The translations under genes were made by a program, and so were the position numbers. A DNA stretch of 8,160 bases from Prosthecobacter sp. (GTDB lineage Bacteria; Verrucomicrobiota; Verrucomicrobiia; Verrucomicrobiales; Verrucomicrobiaceae), in assembly GCA_025869455.1 (NCBI GenBank), contig JAOZVT010000641.1, forward strand, positions 1 to 8,160, in the 5' to 3' direction. The notes beneath the pieces are model-generated. The model saw only the letters and a program-made list of their open reading frames with translations, was not told where the DNA came from and ran no database searches. This document shows positions 1 to 4,557 of this stretch, piece after piece (positions within the stretch are counted from its first letter, which is position 1; each line of letters opens with the position of its first letter).

Positions 1-957
1 CCCTGCGGTGCATGCGAGTACAAAAATCAAACCCAGCCGACGACGCACCGGGCGGGCTTCCACAAGCGCCTTCAGCCGTCCCCGCAACCGCTGTGCAGGC
101 CTTGATTGAGCCATCGGCATGACGCCTGCCAAGGGGGCACAGGTACGGACCCAACTGAGTAGAAATTCGGCATAGTCTTTGTTTTCGCCTGCCTCACCCA
201 CCGCTGCCGCATCGCAGATTTCTTCCCGGGCCCGGGCATGACACTCGATGAGCGCATGAACTAAGGGGTTCCACCACAGGACAGCGCGCGCGCACTCGAG
301 GAGCCAGGAAACCAGCGTGTCTCTTCCACGCAAATGCTCCTCCTCATGACGGACCAGCCAGAGCCACTGCCTTGCAGTCAAGTTGGCGAAGGATGAGGCT
401 GGCACGGCAATCAAAGGCTGGAACCAGCCCACCACACAGGGAGTGCCTGCGTGATGGAAAACAGCCAGCGGCTTTCCGCGCAACGCCTGTGGGATTGATT
501 CGAGTTCCTCCTGGACCGGCTCTCTCAAACCTCTCCTCCACACCACGATTCGGCCTGTCTGCCACAGGTGCCTCAAAAGCAGGGTGCAGACGCCGCTCCA
601 CAGAACCCATTTCAGCCACAACATCCAGCGGTCTGCATGCCAAACAAACTTTGATACATGAGGCGTGGCCATTTCACTAAAAGCGGCAGGTGATGTCTCC
701 GGCCGGATGGCGATGCGCCAGTCCGTGTCCAGCGTCTGATGAAGCGTCGTCAAGGCAGGCGTGCCTCGTCCTGCATCAAAGGGCGGCAGCGAGGAAACCA
801 GCCATGGCCCGCCAACGGAAAAGAGAATGGCCATCATCGCCGTCACACTGCGCCGTAAGGCATCGCGAATCAGGCAGTGCAAGATGAGCCAGCCGAGGAA
901 TCCAAACGCCAGGCTGTGCAGGCCGTGGTTGAGGAAAAAGACGTTTTCAGGGCTCAT
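1..957 (-). CDS. BlaR1/MecR1-like M56 family membrane metallopeptidase (partial, C-terminus beyond window)
   Basis: Reading the minus strand from the ATG at 957 gives 319 uninterrupted codons to the window edge. The zinc-peptidase signature HEEEH is at residues 204-208, in the context WLVRHEEEHLRGRDTL, followed by WWNP (228-231) and REEICDAAAV (244-253), which supplies the acidic third ligand and the downstream Asp typical of M56 peptidases. Hydrophobic segments near residues 12-31, 40-58 and 111-131, and one beginning near 306, fit the multi-spanning membrane architecture of BlaR1. In the family, these proteins sense an extracellular signal and trigger cleavage or inactivation of the partner BlaI-type repressor. 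The start overlaps the repressor stop (ATGA, 954-957) and has a perfect AGGAGG six bases upstream, so the two are translated from one message. The sensor domain lies outside the window, so beta-lactam sensing cannot be claimed; many M56 proteins have other or unknown C-terminal domains. Confidence 0.9.
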   Translation of the reverse strand, partial: MSPENVFFLNHGLHSLAFGFLGWLILHCLIRDALRRSVTAMMAILFSVGGPWLVSSLPPFDAGRGTPALTTLHQTLDTDWRIAIRPETSPAAFSEMATPHVSKFVWHADRWMLWLKWVLWSGVCTLLLRHLWQTGRIVVWRRGLREPVQEELESIPQALRGKPLAVFHHAGTPCVVGWFQPLIAVPASSFANLTARQWLWLVRHEEEHLRGRDTLVSWLLECARAVLWWNPLVHALIECHARAREEICDAAAVGEAGENKDYAEFLLSWVRTCAPLAGVMPMAQSRPAQRLRGRLKALVEARPVRRRLGLIFVLACTAG

Positions 958-1370
958 GACTCGCCTCCTTTCCTGACCGTCCCGCTGCGGACCAGTTTGC
1001 GCAGCTCCACCAGTTCTTCCTCGGTGATCTCTTCACTCTCGACGAGGCAGCGGACCAGCGCCAGATTGCTGCCGCCAAAGAAGCGCTGTTTGAGTTCCGT
1101 CAGCACACTGCTGCGGCCTCGCTGCTCGGGGACTGCGGGGGTATAGACATGGCTGCGGCTGGAGTCATCGCGGGAGATCCAGCCCTTCGCTTCCAGGCGG
1201 GTAAGCTGAGTTTGGAGCGTGTTGCGGGTGACAGGTTCGGCACGGCCCTCATTGACCGACTCCAGCAGGTCGAGCACGCTGGCAGGCGACCGTTTCCAGA
1301 GAATGTCCATCAGAGCCTGCTCGGCAGCGGAAAGTGGAGGAAGGGATTTTTTGGCCATATTTGGCGACAT
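954..1370 (-). CDS. BlaI/MecI/CopY family transcriptional repressor
   Basis: This 138-residue protein (from the ATG at 1370) has the family layout: an N-terminal winged helix-turn-helix (LSAAEQALMDILWKRSP at 13-29; recognition helix around VTRNTLQTQLTRLEAKGW, 47-64; wing ending at YTPAV) and a C-terminal dimerisation segment with the characteristic FFGGSNLALVRCLVES (97-112) and ITEEELVELRKLV (115-127). Family members bind ACA-N2-TGT type operators as dimers and are inactivated through a partner M56 peptidase, which is exactly the next gene here, overlapping by ATGA. The start is uncertain: GTG at 1379, ATG at 1370 and ATG at 1358 are in frame and none has a Shine-Dalgarno site. The two upstream choices lie inside the operator-like repeats, so ATG 1358 (MAKKSLPPLS) is also reasonable. 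Autoregulation is likely from the repeats at the start. The target genes cannot be deduced; beta-lactamase control is only one possibility. Confidence 0.9.
   Translation of the reverse strand: MSPNMAKKSLPPLSAAEQALMDILWKRSPASVLDLLESVNEGRAEPVTRNTLQTQLTRLEAKGWISRDDSSRSHVYTPAVPEQRGRSSVLTELKQRFFGGSNLALVRCLVESEEITEEELVELRKLVRSGTVRKGGES
964..969 (-). promoter_or_regulatory. Strong Shine-Dalgarno site of the M56 peptidase gene
   Basis: The minus strand reads AGGAGG here, six bases before the ATG at 957 and inside the last codons of the BlaI-like gene. It settles the start of the peptidase gene and supports translational coupling. It is the only canonical Shine-Dalgarno sequence I find in front of a gene in this window. 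Confidence 0.85.
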
Positions 1371-1394
1371 TGACGACACTTGTCGGATTTGTCG
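1365..1394. promoter_or_regulatory. Candidate BlaI-type operator, nested dyad of four half-sites
   Basis: Four copies of a 5-base half-site sit in perfect two-fold symmetry about 1379.5: CGACA at 1365-1369 and 1374-1378, TGTCG at 1381-1385 and 1390-1394, with gaps of 4, 2 and 4 bases. The inner pair, CGACA-ct-TGTCG, contains the ACA-N2-TGT core known from MecI/BlaI/CopY operators (TACA-N2-TGTA). Its place over the start of the BlaI-like gene supports autorepression. Binding itself is inferred. Confidence 0.65.
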
Positions 1395-1405
1395 AGTTTA
1401 ATATA

Positions 1406-1417
1406 CGACACATGTAA
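1406..1417. promoter_or_regulatory. Second candidate BlaI-type operator
   Basis: CGACA-ca-TGTAA is centred 32 bp, about three helical turns, from the nested dyad at 1365-1394. One half matches the local CGACA half-site and the other, TTACA on the minus strand, matches the classical staphylococcal half-site; the core is again ACA-N2-TGT. It sits between the divergent repressor and oxidoreductase genes, next to the AT-rich stretch 1397-1405 that could hold a promoter for either. A plus-strand TTGTCG (1380-1385) and TATACG (1402-1407), 16 bases apart, is a weak promoter candidate. Confidence 0.5.
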
Positions 1418-1479
1418 GACTACACCGTGCCGGAGCTTTCTCCGCTTGGCTCTCGCCCAGAATTCTGCCATTACATCCC

Positions 1480-2013
1480 ATGGCCCGTGTCCTCATACTT
1501 TTTGCCCATCCGGCGCTGCACCGGTCCCGTGTGAATGTGGCTTTGATGGAAGCCGTGCAAGGAATGGAGGGCGTGACCTTTCGGGATCTTTATGAGGAGT
1601 ATCCGAACCTGCACATCGATTTTGAAACAGAGCAGGAACTGCTACTCGATCATGATGTCATCGTCTGGCAGCACCCGTTTTACTGGTACTCCGGTCCCGC
1701 GATCCTGAAGGAATGGATGGATGTGGTGCTGGAGTATGGCTTTGCCTATGGTGAAGGAGGAACCCGATTGACAGGCAAGAAGGTCATGAGTGCCCTGACG
1801 ACAGGTGGGCCGTTAGAAGCCTATCAACGCGAAGGCTACAACCACTACACCATGAAGGAGCTGCTGGCCCCATTTGATCAAACTGCACGGCTTTGCGGCA
1901 TGGAGTATCTGGAGCCTTTTATCATACATGGTGTTAGGCAACTAACGGCCGTTCAATTGAAGGAATTCGCCGCCAAATACAGGCAGCAAATCGAAGAATT
2001 GCGCCAAGCCTAA
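1480..2013 (+). CDS. KefF/MdaB-type NAD(P)H:quinone oxidoreductase (flavodoxin-2 fold)
   Basis: The 177-residue product resembles KefF/KefG and MdaB-type soluble FMN/FAD quinone reductases, which reduce quinones with two electrons from NAD(P)H; KefF and KefG also act as ancillary activators of the glutathione-gated K+ efflux channels KefC and KefB. Visible family features are LILFAHP (5-11) of the nucleotide-binding loop, YPNLHIDFETEQ (41-52), WQHPFYWYSGP (63-73), which packs on the flavin, GFAYGEGGTRLTGK (87-100) and LTTGG (106-110). Length is that of the family (about 175-185). No KefC-like antiporter lies within the window, so the channel-partner role is unsupported and a general quinone/electrophile detoxification role is equally likely. 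No Shine-Dalgarno site precedes the ATG. The gene diverges from the BlaI-like repressor and shares its operator region, so it may be co-regulated; this is inference. Confidence 0.85.
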   Translation: MARVLILFAHPALHRSRVNVALMEAVQGMEGVTFRDLYEEYPNLHIDFETEQELLLDHDVIVWQHPFYWYSGPAILKEWMDVVLEYGFAYGEGGTRLTGKKVMSALTTGGPLEAYQREGYNHYTMKELLAPFDQTARLCGMEYLEPFIIHGVRQLTAVQLKEFAAKYRQQIEELRQA

Positions 2014-2033
2014 TCATTGGTTTAGGTTAGGCT
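2007..2033 (+). terminator. Possible stem-loop after the oxidoreductase gene
   Basis: AGCCTAA (2007-2013) is repeated inverted as TTAGGCT (2027-2033), giving a 7 bp stem with a 13-base loop; an alternative shorter stem pairs CCTAA (2009-2013) with TTAGG (2022-2026). The stem includes the stop codon. It is not followed by a T run, so it is not a standard intrinsic terminator; it could be an RNA-processing or attenuating hairpin, or chance. Confidence 0.25.
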
Positions 2034-2057
2034 CGAGAAGAGAAAGTTAGCCATTTC

Positions 2058-2075
2058 GACTCAAACCGAGGAGTC
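2058..2075. promoter_or_regulatory. Short inverted repeat upstream of the flavodoxin gene
   Basis: GACTC (2058-2062) and GAGTC (2071-2075) flank an 8-base spacer in the 140 bp gap between the oxidoreductase and flavodoxin genes. This gap is where a separate promoter for the flavodoxin/HemS-like pair would lie. The arms are only 5 bp, I see no convincing -10/-35 pair and no Fur-box-like sequence, so this is a weak candidate operator. Confidence 0.2.
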
Positions 2076-2153
2076 ATTTGCCCCACAACTCAGGACAAAC
2101 GAGCGGCAGCACGGGTGTGGAGAAAAGGTGATGCATGGAGCGTCATCAAAATC

Positions 2154-2618
2154 ATGTCCAAGCCACTCCTCATCCTCTTCGGCACTTTCTCAGGAAACTC
2201 GGAATCCTGCGCAGAAAAAGCATCCAGCGTCGCCCGTCAGCGCGGGTATGATCCTGTCCTAGAAAACATGATGGACACTTCTGCCGATGTGCTGAGGCAG
2301 TTCGACACTGCCCTGATCATCACCAGCACGTATGGCGATGGCGATCCTCCTGACGGAACGGAGAATTTCTACGAGCAGGTGGTCAATCGGCCCACCATTC
2401 GTCTGGATCACCTTCGCTATTCTGTGCTCGCATTGGGAGACTCCTGTTATGATCGGTTCTGCCAGTGCGGCAAAGATTATGATGAAGCCTTAGAGACATT
2501 GGGAGCCACGCGTTTTCATGTCCGCGTGGACTGTGACATTGACTATGAGGAAGGCTGTGATGCGTGGATCGAAGGCATCTTTGCCACTTTAGCCGAGGAA
2601 CGGATGCTGGCGGCCTAA
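2154..2618 (+). CDS. Free-standing flavodoxin-like protein, CysJ/diflavin-reductase type FMN domain
   Basis: The 154-residue product is a complete flavodoxin fold and nothing else. The FMN phosphate loop is TFSGNSES (11-18); the isoalloxazine loops are STYGDGDPPDGTENF (58-72) and LALGDSCYDRFCQCGKDYD (92-110). The last motif closely resembles the FMN domain of sulfite reductase alpha subunit, nitric-oxide synthase and cytochrome P450 reductase (GDxxYxxFCxxGKxxD), rather than classical short flavodoxins. No FAD/NADPH reductase domain follows, so an external reductase must supply electrons. It probably serves a redox partner; the HemS-like gene starts 19 bp after its stop and is the obvious candidate. 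I chose ATG 2154 because it begins just before the first beta strand (MSKPLLILFG); a GTG at 2115 would add 13 residues that look non-conserved. A weak GGAG at 2137-2140 is too far from the ATG to be decisive. Confidence 0.88.
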   Translation: MSKPLLILFGTFSGNSESCAEKASSVARQRGYDPVLENMMDTSADVLRQFDTALIITSTYGDGDPPDGTENFYEQVVNRPTIRLDHLRYSVLALGDSCYDRFCQCGKDYDEALETLGATRFHVRVDCDIDYEEGCDAWIEGIFATLAEERMLAA

Positions 2619-2637
2619 CTCTATTTGCTTTTGAAAC

Positions 2638-3660
2638 ATGGATTCCACATCTCGTCACATTCCACGCATCGCTTACAGCTTCCCAGCTTATACCTTTGAT
2701 CTACAACGGGTACATCCTGAGTGGTGTTTCGAGGCAGATGAAGGAGCCGCTTTAGCCATTCACGTGGATGGAAATTGGCCACGCTTTTTTAAACATCTGA
2801 AAGAGTTAGGATTGGTCATGGTCACCGCAGCTCGGGGGCCCGTCAGCATGGCCGCCGCCTGGGAAAAACCGGCCTTCCAAAGTTATCCTGGAACAGATGA
2901 ATGGTTATGCCTGGAATCTGGAGTCGAGCTGCGTCCATCCGCCTTTGGTGGAGCTATGGCCGTGGTGGAAACCGTAGGCCAGCAACAGGTGGCTAGCTTT
3001 CAATTTTTTGATCGAAGTGGTGAAGGATGCCTGAAGATCCTGGTGACCAATTGGTCCGACCATGAAGTTTTTGAAGACATCGTCGCCCGGCATGCCAGTG
3101 GACGACGATCCATACCCTTTGGCCAGAAATCCAAAGTCCGACCAGAAACACCCGCACCTGACACAGAGACGGTGCGGAGTCTCTGGAAAGGACTTTCAAG
3201 AAGCCTGCCCGAGTCTGCCTTTCCCGGCATGGAGGGCGTCTCCCGCCTCTCCGCGCTGGAAGCAGCAGGGCAGGATCTGGCCTGGCGTCTGCCGCGCAGG
3301 GTGGTGCGGCAGGCGCTACAAAATATGACGCTGGCCCAAGTGCCGCTGGGAGGAGCTGTGCGCAATGAAGCGGTATTTTTGCCCACAGGATTTTATCCCA
3401 CGCACTGGGGAGACTGTGGCTGTGGCACGACCTTTTTCGGTGAAGCCTCTCAACTCACTCTGCGTGGGGCAAAGCACCGAGGTCAAACCTGGGCCACCCG
3501 CTTCACCCTGGGAGGTGAAGAAGTGATCTGCGTCGAAATCTACAACCGCTGCGGAGAGTTCAGTGGCGGCATCGGCTTAAGACCTGAATCAGCAAAGTGG
3601 CAGCGAGACCAATGGAATGGTTTGCTCAAGGGAGCCGCGCAGCAAGCCACACCATCCTAA
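2638..3660 (+). CDS. HemS/HmuS/ChuS-like heme-handling protein, two-repeat form
   Basis: This 340-residue protein matches the length and duplicated architecture of HemS/ChuS/ShuS cytoplasmic heme-trafficking or heme-degrading proteins. The N-terminal repeat holds FFKHLKELGLVMVTAARG (50-67), CLESGVELRPS (91-101) and the family hallmark SFQFFDRSGEGCLKILVT (120-137), then HEVFEDIVARH (142-152). The linker segment LSALEAAGQDLAWRL (204-218) fits the family's helical region, and the second repeat runs from about 223 to 330, ending WNGLL. The His that ligates heme in characterised members (His193 in ChuS, His196 in HemS) lies in that linker, but there is no His anywhere from 153 to 255 here; the aligned stretch reads SLPESAF (189-195). 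Arg99 may correspond to the distal Arg. A Cys/His cluster, HWGDCGC (256-262), is unusual for the family as I know it. The gene probably forms an operon with the flavodoxin. Family assignment is from motif recognition; divergence leaves the actual ligand and activity open. Confidence 0.72.
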   Translation: MDSTSRHIPRIAYSFPAYTFDLQRVHPEWCFEADEGAALAIHVDGNWPRFFKHLKELGLVMVTAARGPVSMAAAWEKPAFQSYPGTDEWLCLESGVELRPSAFGGAMAVVETVGQQQVASFQFFDRSGEGCLKILVTNWSDHEVFEDIVARHASGRRSIPFGQKSKVRPETPAPDTETVRSLWKGLSRSLPESAFPGMEGVSRLSALEAAGQDLAWRLPRRVVRQALQNMTLAQVPLGGAVRNEAVFLPTGFYPTHWGDCGCGTTFFGEASQLTLRGAKHRGQTWATRFTLGGEEVICVEIYNRCGEFSGGIGLRPESAKWQRDQWNGLLKGAAQQATPS

Positions 3661-4553
3661 CGGTCGCTACTGAACCCGAGACCTCGTAGCACCTGAACAG
3701 TCGAAGCCGCTTTATTCAGCGTGTAGAAGTGCAGGCCCGCCACATCATGATCCAGCAGATCTGCGCATTGCATCACAGCATGATGGATGCCGACTTGCCG
3801 AAAAGCATCGGCATCATCCCCTACCCTTTGCAGCGCGCGCAGTAACCGAGCAGGATACCGAGATCCCGCCGCTAACTCTGCCATGCGGCGGATATTGTTA
3901 GGCTGAGTCAGCGGTAGAATACCGGCGAAAATCGGCGCACGAATACCCGCCAACTCGCAGCGCGCACGGAAGTCGTGAAAATCATGATTATCAAAAAACA
4001 CCTGAGTGCAGAGATAGTCAGCACCGGCATCCACCTTGGCTTTCAGATGATCCATTTCTAGCATTCTGTTAGGCGTAGCAGGATGACCTTCAGGAAAACA
4101 AGCGACTCCGATGCCAAATCCTTGTGGAGACGGGTGTAGCCCGCGTTCATTGAAACGACGAACGAATCGCACGAGGTCCGCTGCCGTTTTGAAATCACCT
4201 TCAGGAAACTCCTGTCCCGGTAAATCCCCCCGCAGGGCTAGCACATTGCAGACACCCGCAGCGGCGTAGCTTTCCAGAAGTGTCATGATCTCAGACTCTG
4301 TGTGCCCCACACAAGTGAGATGCGGAACGGGATCAAAGACATCTGACTGACGCAATTCACCCACCAGAGCCTGAGTGCGATCTCTCGTACTACCACCCGC
4401 CCCATAAGTGACGCTAACGAAGTCAGGTCGCCAAGGCGCGAGCATGTTCAGAGCCTCCTGCAATTCATTCACCGCCACGGGACTGCGTGGCGGGAAGAAT
4501 TCAAAGGATCGGGTGGGGCCTTTTGCAGCAGCCAAGATGTCTTTGATATGCAT
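3657..4553 (-). CDS. metF: 5,10-methylenetetrahydrofolate reductase
   Basis: MetF reduces 5,10-methylene-tetrahydrofolate to 5-methyl-tetrahydrofolate with a bound FAD and NAD(P)H, supplying the methyl donor for MetE. The 298-residue product has bacterial MetF length (about 290-300) and all the key motifs: SFEFFPPRS (16-24) with the catalytic Glu18, FVSVTYGAGGSTRDRT (45-60), VLALRGDLP (104-112) with the FAD-contacting Asp110, DYLCTQVFFD (179-188) with Gln184, and GILPLTQPNNIRRM (211-224). It begins four bases after the metE stop, so the two form an operon and are probably translationally coupled; no separate Shine-Dalgarno site is obvious. At the other end its TAG stop overlaps the TAA stop of the convergent HemS-like gene. 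Confidence 0.97.
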   Translation of the reverse strand: MHIKDILAAAKGPTRSFEFFPPRSPVAVNELQEALNMLAPWRPDFVSVTYGAGGSTRDRTQALVGELRQSDVFDPVPHLTCVGHTESEIMTLLESYAAAGVCNVLALRGDLPGQEFPEGDFKTAADLVRFVRRFNERGLHPSPQGFGIGVACFPEGHPATPNRMLEMDHLKAKVDAGADYLCTQVFFDNHDFHDFRARCELAGIRAPIFAGILPLTQPNNIRRMAELAAGSRYPARLLRALQRVGDDADAFRQVGIHHAVMQCADLLDHDVAGLHFYTLNKAASTVQVLRGLGFSSDR

Positions 4554-4557
4554 GATG

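Noticed and set aside
344..680. Open frames of about 100 residues on both strands inside the M56 peptidase region
   Set aside because: They overlap the peptidase frame, which carries HEEEH and other family motifs; the others have Arg/Pro/Ser-rich shadow composition and no recognisable motif.
1933..1946. Perfect hairpin GTTAG-GCAA-CTAAC with a GNRA-type tetraloop
   Set aside because: It lies within the conserved reading frame of the oxidoreductase, the stem is only 5 bp and no T run follows; chance is sufficient.
2115..2153. GTG start adding 13 residues to the flavodoxin
   Set aside because: The flavodoxin fold begins directly after the ATG at 2154; the extra residues are not flavodoxin-like and the GTG has no ribosome binding site.
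2014..2153. Fur box upstream of the flavodoxin/HemS-like pair
   Set aside because: No match to the GATAATGATAATCATTATC pattern or clear repeats of its hexamer.
3000..3386. 128-residue minus-strand frame inside the HemS-like gene
   Set aside because: Antisense shadow of a gene with clear family motifs; no promoter, ribosome site or recognisable domain.
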